A DNA stretch of 64,000 nt, from contig CM070546.1 of NCBI GenBank assembly GCA_036346405.1, positions 96,222,955 to 96,286,954 of the forward strand, written 5' to 3'. Each line of letters starts with the position of its first letter. Positions within the stretch are counted from its first letter, which is position 1. Source of the stretch: Phyllostachys edulis. Lineage: Eukaryota; Streptophyta; Magnoliopsida; Poales; Poaceae. Shown here in pieces: positions 11,251 through 23,060 of this stretch. A program made the position numbers and the translations under genes. The notes under the pieces are model-generated. The model saw only the letters and a program-made list of their open reading frames with translations, was not told the DNA's origin and did no database searches.

Positions 11251-12179
11251 GCGCCTCTACTGCTTGGATCTCTAGCTGATTGATCCCAACGTAACTGCAT
11301 ATACTCTCCATCTTGGCTTTCATATAATGATATCCATTTACTTACTGTTCGTGTTTGATACGCGGTCTGTTTGAATACCATTTCCACAATGGTCCGTGTC
11401 TCGTCCATAAAGCTGGTCCCTATGCAGCATGCACATCAGCTAGCTATTTCTTGATTTGAAAAAGAGAGGAAAAATTCCGCTTTACTCCCTGAAGTTTTAC
11501 GTTTGTCTATTTAACCCTAAACTTTACTCCACATCATCAAGACAACAAGACTTTAAGCTTTCTGAAGTCTTCTTGCTACTATTTCGCTTTCTTTCCAATT
11601 ATCAAAATCCAGGTGCTACTGGATTGTTGACAATGAGTAGTTTGTGTTTTTTTTCCGAAGACTCTAGAGACAATATATATATATACACGGCCTTCACTTT
11701 TGTCTCGCTATAGGGCCTCCAAAATAGCAAGTCTGTTTGGGTCACGTACGACGAGTAAAGATCGAGTAGGTCATAACGAGTGTGAAGCCACGAGGCGAGT
11801 AGAGCATGGGTAGCGTGGCGAGCCCGGCTTAGGGACGACAAGGCACGGGCTGCCCTCTGTTTTGGCGAGCGAGCCACCATTGCCACCATGGTCTCATGCC
11901 CTATCTTCAACACTGCATGCCCCATCACCATAAGAGAGTGCGAGAGGAGAGAGATACGAGGAAGAGAGAGAGAGAGAGAGGAGAGAGAGAGGGAGGGAGC
12001 ACCAAGAGAAAGGGGGAGTTGTAGAATGAAGATGGTGATGACAACTTCCATATGTGATGCCATGTGGTAAAACCATATGATATTGCATCCACTGTGGCAA
12101 AACTACCTTTGTGTTGGAGGAGGGTCCCACGCTACTTCGAGTTGACTGTAACCTCACGAAGACATGACGTGGGCGGATC
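11251..12179. other. Spacer between ACLB and the GC-rich repeats
   Basis: No gene was recognised. Around 11470-11530 the text resembles common grass MITE ends (CTTTACTCCCTGAAG), but no matching inverted end was located. An (AG)n microsatellite lies at 11961-11992. Confidence 0.4.
11961..11992. repeat. (AG)n microsatellite
   Basis: About 32 bases of near-perfect AG dinucleotide with one interruption. Confidence 0.95.
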
Positions 12180-12389
12180 AACCCCGGACGAGGTACAGGG
12201 ACCGACCCCAGATAGGGTCTAAGGGCTAGCCTCGCTGAGGTATGACACATCAACGAACTCACTCCAAACGAGGTCCGGGGACCAACCCCGGATGGGTCCG
12301 GGGGCCAGCCTCGTGGAGGTACAAAACGTCGACAAACCCACTCCGGACGAGATCCGAGGACCAACCCCGCATGGGATCCAAGGGTCAAC
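12180..12389. repeat. GC-rich tandem repeats of about 79 bp, left part
   Basis: Units repeat with a 79-80 base period (GCTAGCCTCG at 12225, GCCAGCCTCG at 12304, the next starting at about 12384). Each carries CCAACCCCGGATGGG-like and GACGAGGTCCG-like words. The third unit is cut at 12389 by the Copia element and resumes at 22338. The array probably belongs to the LTR of an older Gypsy-type element. Confidence 0.85.
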
Positions 12390-13936
12390 TGAAGGATACG
12401 AGCAAGCTACACTAGCTGGCAATTCAAAAATCTACTATGTAAATCAGGAAGCTATGCAAGTAAGAGATCATAGATCGTTACCATTAGACGCACAGTGCAG
12501 CGAAAGAAGAGTTGGAGCAGCCTGATCCAATGTAGAACGCGTTGATGAAGCGGTTGTAGTCGATCGTCCAGTGTCCTCGATGTCGATCGTCTCCTCCAGC
12601 AACCAATCGCGTTCCTTGCGAAGTCGTGGATCGTTCATAAGCACAACAACAACCACAGCAGCGTCTCTACGGTATCCACACATCCGGGGATGGAATACCG
12701 TACGCTGGTGTGCTAGCACCAGCTCGCACGGCAGGTCTCTCTCGAGAAGATGATGGCTAGAGTTTCGGTGGAGTAACTCACGTTGTTTGTCACCTTTTTT
12801 CAATAGCCTCATGCATATCCTTATATAGAGCCCATAATGGATCCTATCCAAACTCATTTGTTCCAACCCGTTAAGTGTGTGACCCTGTAGGTTCATGAGT
12901 AATCGGTTATGACTCGGAAGCACCTTTCTGGCCACGAGTCGTTAGCAGTTCCTAGCAAGACATAACGATTCCCGAATACACATAAATTATATCGGACGAA
13001 CCTTAATGCAATATGATCTACGACCAGGTCCTTATTACTAACGACTAGCTCGTGTCTCTATACGACTAATTTATATTTAGTCTCGACCAGTTCGTAACTC
13101 CTTACGACCAGGTTTCGACCACTTAGTGATTATGTTCGACCAGTCTACGACCAACTCGTATCTCCATATGACTAGTCTGTATCTAATCAAACTGAATGAC
13201 CTTCTCGTGTATTCTCTCTTTGCCTCACGATATCTGATTGAACTCCAGGTGAGATGTTATGTCATCTATGGACTGTTCCATACTTTCTCAATCAAGTGTC
13301 AGATAACTTCATATGGTTGACTCTTCGACCACTAGTGGACTGGCCATGCACTTTCTTTATCCGACCACATCGAGGGCCCAGAGATATCTCTCCTGTTATG
13401 TTAGGACGAGCAAATCCTATATCCGACCAGTCACATCCCTTTGCATGTTTTATATCATACCAGAAAGATACCTTTATAACTACTCAGTTACGGAGCAGCA
13501 TTTGGCAACCCCTAAGTGTACTATTACACATATAGAAAACCATGTTGATCTCAGGTCTAAGGATTATACATCATCATTACTTAAGACCAACCAATGACAC
13601 ATAAAATCATAATAATCTCAATAGTGTCTCAAGGCATTCTCTAACATGTGTTCACATTATTGATTCAATATCCCTATATCCATGATCGGTGAAACATGGT
13701 CATCAATCAATACATGTGTTGGTCGATAGGTCACTAGTGTTCCGACTAGTGACATCCGACCAGGGATTCATTTATAATGACATCATATAAGTTAAAGAGC
13801 TTCACCAACAAGTCACATACTTGTCAATCTTTATAATTGATAATTCATTCAAGGAACATAATATTTATTCAATAACTCATAAACATAGATGTGATACAAT
13901 CATCTCTATGATTGCCTCTAAAGCATATCACCAACA
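12390..13936 (-). repeat. 3' LTR of the minus-strand Copia element (1547 bp)
   Basis: On the plus strand it runs from TGAAGGATACG to CATATCACCAACA. It is collinear over its length with 20776-22337. The next plus-strand bases, GTCTCCCACTTGCAC, are the complement of the purine tract. Confidence 0.95.
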
Positions 13937-13956
13937 GTCTCCCACTTGCACTAGAG

Positions 13957-16900
13957 TCAATCATATAGGTATCTAATACCCATAGCTCTTGTATGCACCT
14001 TATGCTTAGGCTGCGGGAGAGGCTTTGTCAATGGATAAGTAATATTCAAATATGTGTGCACTTTGCATATCTTCACATAACCTCTTTCAACGATCTCACG
14101 AATAATGTGATATCGTCGAAGTATGTGTTTGGACTTCTGATGCGATCTAGGCTCCTTAGTCTGTGCAATGACTCTACTATTATCACAATAGAGATCCATT
14201 GGACTGGAAGCACTAGAAACCACACCCAGTTCATTAATGAACTTCCTAATCTACATGACTTCTTTTGCAGCTTCGGAAGCCGCAATGTACTCAGGCACTG
14301 TTGTAGAATCAACAATCGTTCCTTGCTTGGAATCAACTTTTCCAGCTACTCCATTAAGACAAAACACAAATCCAGACTGCGATCTAAAATCATCCTTGTC
14401 GGTTTGGAAGCTAGCGTCGGTGTAACCATTTACTACCAGCTCTTCCTTACCACCATAAACAAGGAATGCATCCTTAGTCCTTCTCAAGTACTTAAGGATA
14501 TTCTTGATTGTTTTCCAGTGACCTTCATTTGGATATGACTGATATCTGCCCGTAACACTTACAACATACAACACATCTGGTCGTGTACAAATCATGGCAT
14601 ACATGATAGATCCAATAGCCGAAGCATATAGAATTCTACTCATTTTGTCTCGCTCATCAGTGGTCGAAGGACACTGACTCTTGCTAAGATTAATACCATG
14701 TGACATGGGCAAGAAACCTTTCTTGGAATCTAGCAAGTTGAACCGTTTTAACATCTTGTTAATGTACATATCTTGGCCTAATCCAATTAGCCTTTTAGAT
14801 CTATCCCTATAGATCCTTATGCCTAAAATATACGATGCATCTCCCAAATCTTTCATCGAGAAACTATTTCTTAATGAAGTTTTAACATATTTAAACATAG
14901 GAATATCATTTCCGATCAGTAATATGTCATCCACATATAAGATTAGAAAAACAAGTTTGGTCCCACTAACCTTTTTATAAACACAAGGTTCTTCTTTATT
15001 CTTGATGAAGTCAAACCCTTTGACCACTGCATCAAAACGAATATTCTAACTCCGAGATGCTTGCTTTAATCCATAGATGGACTTCTTAAGCTTGCATACC
15101 TTTCTAGCTTCCTCGTTGATCGACAAAACCCTTAGGCTATGTCATGTATATATACTCATTTAGGTTTCCTTTTAGGAAAGCCGTTTTGACATCCATTTTC
15201 CATATCTCATAATCGAAATATGCATCAATAGCTAGAATGATCTGGATAGACTTGAGCATAGTGACAGGAGAAGGTTTCATCATAATCAACACTTTGAATT
15301 TGTTTGAAACCCTTCGCAACCAGTCGTGCCTTACGAATGTAAACATTTCCATCCATATCTATCTTTTTCTTAAAATTCATTTGCACTCAATGGTTTTAAC
15401 ACCATTAGGTGCATCCACCAAGTTCCAAATTTGATTGTCATGCATGGATTTTATCCCGATCTCATGGCTTCAAGCCATGACTCATAGTCTGGTTCCACCA
15501 TCGATTCCTCATAAGTCTTAGACTCATCATTATTTAATAATAACACGTTATGCTCATACCTTATAGGCAATTGACGTGGCCTTTTAGATCTACATGGGGT
15601 TGATGCCTCATTTGTAGGTTCTACAACATATTGTTCATCCTGTAGAGGCTTAGTAGGAGTTTAAACATTTTCGGATGTTTTCCGAATTTCTTCGAGTTGC
15701 ACCTTACTCCAATTGTCTCCTTTGGAAATAAACTCTTTCTCCAAGAAGACACCATTTTGGGCAACAAATACTTTATTATCATCCCGATTATAAAAGTAAC
15801 ATCCTTTAGTTTCCTTAGGATGCCCCATAAAGAAACACTTATCCAACTTGGGTGTGAGTTTGTCAAACGTTAAACGTTTTATATATGCATCACAACCCTA
15901 TATCCTGAGAAAAGACAACCCAGGATACTTCTCGGTCCATATCTCATATGTTGTCTTCTCTACCGTTTTTGATGGAACCCTATTTAAAGTGAAAGCCGCT
16001 GTTTCTAGAGCGTATCTCCATAAATACAATGGAAGATCATATTGGCTCATCATTGACCGAACCATGTTTAACAATGTTCGATTGCTGCGTTCAGACGCTC
16101 CATTCCATTAGGCGTTCCCAGCAGAGTAAGTTGTGGAACAATTCCACATTTCTTTAAATGATTATCAAACTCATGGCTCAAATATTCACCTCCATGATCA
16201 GATCGTACATATTTAATTGTCTTTCTAAGTTGATTCTGTACCTCATTCTGAAATTCCTTGAACTTTTCAAAGGATTCAGACTTATGCCTCATTAAGTAGA
16301 TGTAACCATATTTACTAAAGTCATCAGTAAAAGTTATGAAGTACTGAAAACAACCTATGGCCGAAGTGCTCATTGGTCCACATACATCCATATGTATAAG
16401 GGCCACCAAGTCACTTGTCCTCTCACCTCTGGTTGTGAAAAATGCCCTTGTCATCTTGCTAAGTAAATAAGATTCACACGTTTCAAATGATTCAAAATCA
16501 AATGAGTTTAGAAGACCATCTTTATGGAGCTTCATCATGCGCTTCTCATTTATATGACCTAGACGACAATGCCAAATAAAAGTGGAATTCAAATCATTAG
16601 GTCAAAGTCTCTTAGCATTAATGTTATAGACAGGCACATCCTCAAGATTCAAAACATATAATCCATTCACCAATGGAGCATGGCCATAAAGCATATCTTT
16701 AAAATAAATTAAACAACAATTGTTCTTTATTCTGAACTCATAGCCTTCTACTCCTAAATATGAAGCAGAAATAATGTTTTTGCTTAATGTTGGAACATAA
16801 TAACAATTATTTAATTCCATTACTAATCCTGGGGGTAAAGCTAATAGTAAAGTGCCAATAGCTAATGTAGCAACTCTTGCTCCATTGCCCACGCGAAGAT

Positions 16901-17841
16901 CAATCTCACCTCTTGCCAAATCTCTACTCCTTATTAGTCCCTGCATCGAATTACAAATATGAGCAACTAATCCGGTATCAAATACCCAAGAACATGTAGG
17001 AGAAGTTGTAAGATTAATTTCTATAACATTTATACCCGAATTGTAAGTCTTCCTTTGTTCTTTTTTATTTCTACCAAGTACTTCTCGCAATTTCTCTTCC
17101 AATGCCCAGTCTCATGACAATGGTAACATCTGTGTTAGGCTTAGGACCCAGCTTGAGCTTCTTAAGCTTAGCCTTGAAACTCTCGATCTCATCTTGAGTC
17201 TTTCCTTTGTCTTTTCCCTTTCCCGACTTACCCTTCTTCTTGAAGAAAATAGTCTTTTGAACCATCATCACATTATTGAAACTTTTCTTGATGCTCTTCT
17301 CGGCATCTTTAAGCATGCCATGTGACTCGGTCATTAACTTCTCTATGCCATTTATATGAAAATTCAATATGACAGGCTCAAAGCTCGCAGGGAGCGATTA
17401 GAGAATCACATTAGTAGCCAACTCTTGGCTAAGGGGAAAACCAAGCTTTTTCAAGCTCTCAATGTGACCAATCATTTTGATCACATGAGGACTAACCGGA
17501 TTACCTTCTAATAGCCTAAAAAAACAATGCCTTGGAGGTATTGTACCTTTTTGCCCTTGCTTGATCCTGAAACATACCTTTCAGACCTACAATCATATTA
17601 TAAGGCAGTGTACATCGACTGCGTCATTGCAATGCTTCTCATAAGCATTCTTTTCAGCACGAGTTGCATCAGCATTTGGTTTCTCGGGATAGGAACCCTC
17701 TAGAATATATTCCTTCTTTTCTTGTTTGAGAACAATTATCAAATTACGAAACCAGTCAATGAAGTTTGTTCCATTCAACTTTTATTTCTCAAGAATAGAT
17801 CGTAAGTTAAAGGTAGGTGCGGAGGGAGTATTAGGTGTCAT
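13957..17841 (-). pseudogene. Copia gag-pol polyprotein, inactivated
   Basis: Reading leftward from an ATG at 17841: the gag text contains NGTNFIDWFRNL (17778), with an in-frame TAA near 17783. The zinc knuckle CYHCHETGHWKRNC (about 17090-17132) is intact. The protease has a DTG active site in CSWVFDTG (about 16990). The GAG-pre-integrase and integrase run through 16592-16068, with WHCRLGH, HMDVCGP, TDDFSKYG and RSDHGGEY. Reverse transcriptase covers about 15400-14500, with MDVKTAFLKG and the catalytic YVDD near 14930. RNase H ends at 13957 with TKPLPQPKH. Frame breaks near 17370, 16600, 16067, 15620 and 15050 mean no full polyprotein can be made. The normal product copies the element's RNA into DNA and inserts it. 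Confidence 0.93.
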
Positions 17842-18465
17842 GATCTACAACATAAATATATGCAAAAATTCAACACTATGTTTATGTAAGATCTTCTATT
17901 AAACACTTTAATAAAAGATACTCCCACTATATATTCTAAATCTTGTTTCCCTCTAACATCATATAGTGAGTTCAAGATCCATATATTATTAAGTCCTAGT
18001 GAGATTTGGCATTACTGCTAGAAACCTAGTGATTTAGGTAAGTAACCTATTGCTAATCATATCACATATGACTCTTGTTTGTTGGGTGGCATCTCTATGC
18101 CCTGGCAACCAACACTATGCCCCATGACCCAAAACTGTTTTGATAGCCTCGTCAAGTTAAACCAACACTATGCATGTGGGTGTTCGACACCCACCCCATC
18201 TTATTAAGATAGCTAATGGCACCCTACTTTGGTAGACCTATCAATTAACGATCAAAATCGTGATAGTCGCAGCAATTGGAAAGACACCAATTTTTACTTA
18301 ATTTTTCTTGAGGATACTACTCTATCGTGTTAAAACATCTAATGATAAAACATGATCAATAGCATAACATGAACAAAATTAAACTTTCACAAATAATCAT
18401 ATTAAACTGTGAAATAGTATGACCCTTATCATGGTGATCTCCATCACCGTACTTCTTGTCCTCCG

Positions 18466-20069
18466 TGTTGGAAATATGCCCTAGAGGCAATCAAAGAGAT
18501 GATTATATTTCATTATGTTCATAATATTGGATAATATGTTATCTTGTTCCTAGAATAATATTGTTAATATTGATTATCAAGTATGTGACTTGATTGTGAA
18601 ACTCTATATTTCTGCGATAATTATTCTTATACGATTCTGGCCGGAAACATATGAGGACACATATGAATAGACTAGCATATGTATTGGTTGATGACTATGT
18701 TTCACGGGTCATGGATATAGAGATATCAAGCCAATAATATGGACACATGTTAGAGAACATGATGTTGGATTAGACCTACCTTGAGACACTATTGAGATTG
18801 TTATGATTCTATGTGTCGTTAGTTGGTCTCAAGCAATGATGATGTATAATCCTTAGACTTGAGATCAGCATGGTTTCCTACATATGTAATAGCACTCTTA
18901 GGGGTTGCCAAACGCTACACCGTAACTGGGTAGTTATAAAGGTAGCTTTTGGGTATGCTATGAAACATGCAGAGGAATGTGACTGGTCGAATATGTGATT
19001 TGCCCCTCCTAGCATAATGGGAGAGATGTCTCTGGGCCCCTCGTTGTGATCGGATAAAGAAAGTGCATGGCCATGCCACTAGTAGTCGAAGTGTTCGACC
19101 ACGTAAAGTAATCCGACACTCGATCGAGAAAGCATTGAGCAGTCCATGGATGACACAACATCTCACCGAGTTCAACCGGACATCGTGAGGCAAAGGAGTA
19201 TACACGAGTAGGTCGCTTAGTTCGACGATTCTGAATTTGGTCGTATGGAGATATGAGCTGGTCGTAGATCGCCGAACGTAATCATAGAGTGGTCGTAACA
19301 CGGTCGTGAAGGAGTTCTGAATCGTCGTGACCAAATCTGAACTAGTCGTATAGAGATAGGACACAGTCGTAAGTGATGAGGACTTGGTCGTAGATCATAT
19401 TGCATTAAGGTTCGTCCGATATAATTTGTGTATATTCGAAATCGCTATGTTCGCTAGGAGCACGCTTCGACTCGTGATCGGAAAGGGTTTCCGAGTCTGG
19501 CAACAGATTATGTATGAACCTCTGGGTCACACACTTAACGGTTGGAACAAACCCGATGCGGATCGATTCGTATAATGTGTTCGGATAGGATCCGTCACGA
19601 GCACTATATAAGGAGATGCATAGGGCTGTTGGGAGGTATGGGTGAACGTAATAGACAAGACACATGAAAGTTGTGAGTTGAGTTGTTGTACCGAAACCCT
19701 AGTCGCCATCTTCTTGAGGGCTCTACCGTGCGACTTGGTGCTAGCACACCTGCGCATGGTTGTTCCTTCCCTGGACGTGTGGATACCGTAGAGGCGCTAC
19801 TGCGACTGTTGCATTTGAGGACGATCCACGATCTTTACAAGAAACTACAGAAGTTGTTGGAGGGGACGATCGAATCGCGAGGACGCTGGACGATCGACTA
19901 CGACCACTACATCGACGCGCTCTACGTTGGACCAGGCTGCTCCAACCCTTCTTCCACTGCTCTGCGCGTCTGGTGGTAACGATCTGTGATCATCTACTTG
20001 CTTGGCTTCCTGGTTTGCGTGGTAGAAAAATTTTGTTTGTAGCTATTATAGCCCACCCGTAGCCCAACA
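18466..20069 (+). mobile_element. Solo LTR (1604 bp) nested in the Copia element
   Basis: It starts TGTTGGAAATATGCCC and ends TAGCCCAACA. A perfect 5-bp target duplication, CTCCG, lies at 18461-18465 and 20070-20074. Its body is clearly related to the host element's own LTRs (shared GATGATTATAT, TATATAAGGAGATGCAT and TCGTCCGATATAATTTGTG text) but its termini differ, so it is a related subfamily in the opposite orientation. No internal domain remains, so it was left by recombination between the two LTRs of a full element. Confidence 0.95.
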
Positions 20070-20761
20070 CTCCGACCATCATGCTTGAAGTCACCACATT
20101 CATCTACTAAGCAATTACTCCTAAAACCTAGTAATGAATTACATATGATAATATTAAGTATCACAAGTCGGCACGCAGATCGTTATACAATAATATGTAG
20201 TTTGATGGCTATATCACAACATGACACGCAAGCCATGAAAATCTATACATGCATCACATACACAATGGGCCATACTATTCACATCAATCCTTACAAAAAC
20301 AAGTTATGCAAAGAATCCAATTCTATCGGATGACATGAACACATAATACTATAACGCGGTACAATTAATCATGCAATTTTCTGGGACATGAATCTTATTC
20401 ACATAACCGAGCCTTGGAAATCATCAGATTAATCATATTAACCCTATTTCGAACCAATTTAATCATTGCCTTGATACGACCACGTACTGTGGCATACTCC
20501 GATGGCGGAATTCCGACCGATAGGAGTATTATGCAATGTGGTCGTGAACAAGCGCAATAAACCATCTGGTACTTTTAGCTCATACTTCCCTCAAACCCAT
20601 CTACTATTGCTAAAAACCGATCGATCTTATCGACCAGTGCCTAGATCGTTCCATCCATATGAACCGATTTAGGTTACCAAACTCGACCAGTAATAGATCC
20701 AATCTACTAATATCACACATCAAGTATATGCGTCCGATCTAGATCAAAAACTACGCAAGAT

Positions 20762-20775
20762 GGCTCTGATACCAC
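20762..20775 (-). other. Primer-binding site of the minus-strand Copia
   Basis: Plus-strand GGCTCTGATACCAC reads GTGGTATCAGAGCC on the minus strand, directly after the end of the 5' LTR. It is complementary to the 3' end of initiator Met-tRNA. Confidence 0.92.
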
Positions 20776-22337
20776 TGAAGGGATACGGTAGGCCACACTA
20801 GCTGGCAATTCAAAAATCTACCACGTAAACCAGAAGCCATAAAAGCAAGAGATCATAGATTGTTACCACTAGACGCGCAATGCAGTGGAAGAAGAGTTGG
20901 AGTAGCCTAATCCAACGTAGAGCGCATCGATGAAGTGGTCGTAGTTGATCGTCCAACATCCTCGATGTCATTCGTCTCCTCCAGCAACCAATCACGTTCC
21001 TTGTGAAGTCGTGGATCGTCGTTAAGCGCAATAGCGCCTCTACGGTATCCACACGTCCAGGGATGGAACACCGTATGTTGGTGTGCTAGCACCAGCTTCG
21101 ACGGCAGGGCTCTCTCTCTCTCGAGAAGATGGCGACTAGGGTTTCGATGGAGTAACTCACGTTGTCTGTCACCTTTTTTCCAACAGCCTCATGCATCTCC
21201 TTATATAGAGCCCATGGCGGATCCTATTCGAACTCATTTGTTCTAACCCATTAAGTGTGTGACCCTGTAGGTTCATGAGTAATCGGTTGTGACTCGAAAG
21301 ACCTTTCCGGCCACGAGTCATTAGCGGTTCCTAGCAGGACATATCGATTCCTAAATACACATAAATTATATCGGACGAACCTTAATGAAATATGATCTAC
21401 GACCAGGTCATTATTACTAACGACCAACTCGTATCTCTATATGGCTAGTTCATATTTAGTTTCGACTAGTTCGTAACTCCTTACAAACAGGTTTTGACCA
21501 CTTAGTGATTATGTTCGACTAGTTTACGACTAGCTTATATCTCCATACGACTAGTCCGTATCTAATCGAACTGAACGACCTTATCGTGTATTCTCCCTTT
21601 GTCTCACGATATCTGATTGAACTCTAGGTGAGATGTTATGTCATCTATGGACTGTTCAATACTTTCTCGATCATGTGTCGGATAACTTCACGTGGTCGAC
21701 TCTTCGACCAGTAGTGGCATGGCCATACACTTTCTTTATCTGACCACATCGAAGGGCCTAGAGATATCTCTCATATTATGTTAGGAGGGGCAAATCTCAT
21801 ATCCGACTAGTCACATCCCTATGCATATTTCATAGCATACCCGAAAGTTACCTTTATAACTACCTAGTTACGGAGTAGCGTTTGGCAACCCCTAAGTGTA
21901 CTATTACACATGTATAAAACCTTGCAGATCTCAGGTTTATGGATTATATATCATCATTGTTTGAGACCAACTGATAACACATAAAATCATAACAATCTCA
22001 ATAATGTCTCAAGGTAGGTCAATCCAACACCATGTTCTCTAACTTGTGTTCACATTATTGATTTGATATCCCTATATCCATGACCAGTGAAATATGGTTA
22101 TCAATCAATACATATGCTAGTCAATAGGTCACTAGTGTTTCAACCAGTGACATCCGACCAGGGATTCATTTAGAATAACATCATATAAGTTAAAGAGCTT
22201 GACCAACAAGTCACATACTTGTTAAATTTTATAATTGATAATTCATTCAAGGAACATAACAACATTTATTCAATAACTCATAAATACAGACGTGATATAA
22301 TCATCTCTATGATTGCCTCTAAGGCATATCACCAACA
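20776..22337 (-). repeat. 5' LTR of the minus-strand Copia element (1562 bp)
   Basis: On the plus strand it runs from TGAAGGGATACGG to CATATCACCAACA. It ends next to the right-hand target duplication CCAAC. Confidence 0.95.
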
Positions 22338-22342
22338 CCAAC

Positions 22343-22545
22343 CTAGCCGAGGTACGACACATCGACGAACCCACTTCGGCAAAGGTCTAGGGACCAACTC
22401 CGGACAGGGTCCGATGGGCCAACCTCACCGAGGTATGGCACATCGGCGAACCAACCCCGGACGAGCTCTGAGGACCAACCCCGGATGGGGTTCAAGAGCC
22501 AACCTTGCAGAGGTGCGACACATCAGCGGATCCACTTGAAGGTGG
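22343..22545. repeat. GC-rich tandem repeats of about 79 bp, right part
   Basis: This continues the array interrupted at 12389, with the same words (GAGGTACGACACATCG, CCAACCCCGG, GGATGGGGTTC). Together the two halves hold about five units. Confidence 0.85.
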
Positions 22546-23060
22546 CGGGACCCATTTGGCGAAACTGACGAAAGTACCCTCGGATGAACTAGGTACCAAG
22601 GGCAACGATGTAACTTCGCAAGCCTACCCCTCCCACTCTATAAATAGGCTCCATGTAAATGGGCGGGGGAGGCCATTTTGTAACTTCTACTACACATATG
22701 CAATACGCAACGGTCGTCAGTATTCAACCAGGGGTGTCTACAAGTTTACTGTCCGATCTCGTATCGATGATAGTTGGTGTCGTCCGTGCGGACTGTAACG
22801 AGAAGCTACAAATTTACGACACACCTCGGCCTCGTCCCACCTCGGACCGGGTCCAGGGTCACCTCGGTCTCTACCTACCTGGACCTATTTCGATGGGAAA
22901 CTCCCCAGGGCATGTACCTAGACTTGCATCGGTCTCAACGGCTTCCTGAGCCGGTTCGTGGGTGCCTGTCGAGCTGGTCCGCGAGAGCCTATGAGTGGGT
23001 GCGAGGTCCTCCCCGACCGGGCGTGGAGGTGTCCCACCCGAGTAGGTTCTAGAAACACGC
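22546..23060 (+). mobile_element. Probable Gypsy-type LTR promoter end and start of the interior
   Basis: A TATA word (CTATAAATAGG, about 22637) is followed by a GGCCATTTTGTAAC leader. At about 22771 comes TTGGTGTCGTCCGTG, close to the TTGGCGCCGTCTGTG text that follows many grass Gypsy LTRs. The 79-bp repeats before it would lie in the LTR. No second LTR, coding domain or target duplication was located, so the class and the ends are uncertain. Confidence 0.45.

Larger units (their letters stand above)
12390..22337 (-). mobile_element. Copia LTR retrotransposon, 9.95 kb, defective, with a nested solo LTR
   Basis: Two LTRs (12390-13936 and 20776-22337) bound the element. The flanking 5-mers are TCAAC (12385-12389) and CCAAC (22338-22342), a target duplication with one change. 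Joining the flanks restores the interrupted 79-bp repeat. On the minus strand the 5' LTR is the right one. It starts TGTTGGTGATATGCC and is followed by a TGGTATCAGAGCC primer site. A purine tract (AAGTGGGAGAC) precedes the left LTR. The protein order gag, protease, integrase, reverse transcriptase, RNase H is that of Copia. The LTR start resembles the Angela/BARE group of grasses; that family name is an inference. The polyprotein is broken in several places and a 1.6-kb solo LTR sits in the 5' untranslated part. Confidence 0.96.

Noticed and set aside
20762..20775. tRNA-like match to initiator Met-tRNA
   Set aside because: Only the short complementary primer-site stretch next to the LTR is present, with no cloverleaf. 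No tRNA or rRNA gene was seen anywhere in the window.
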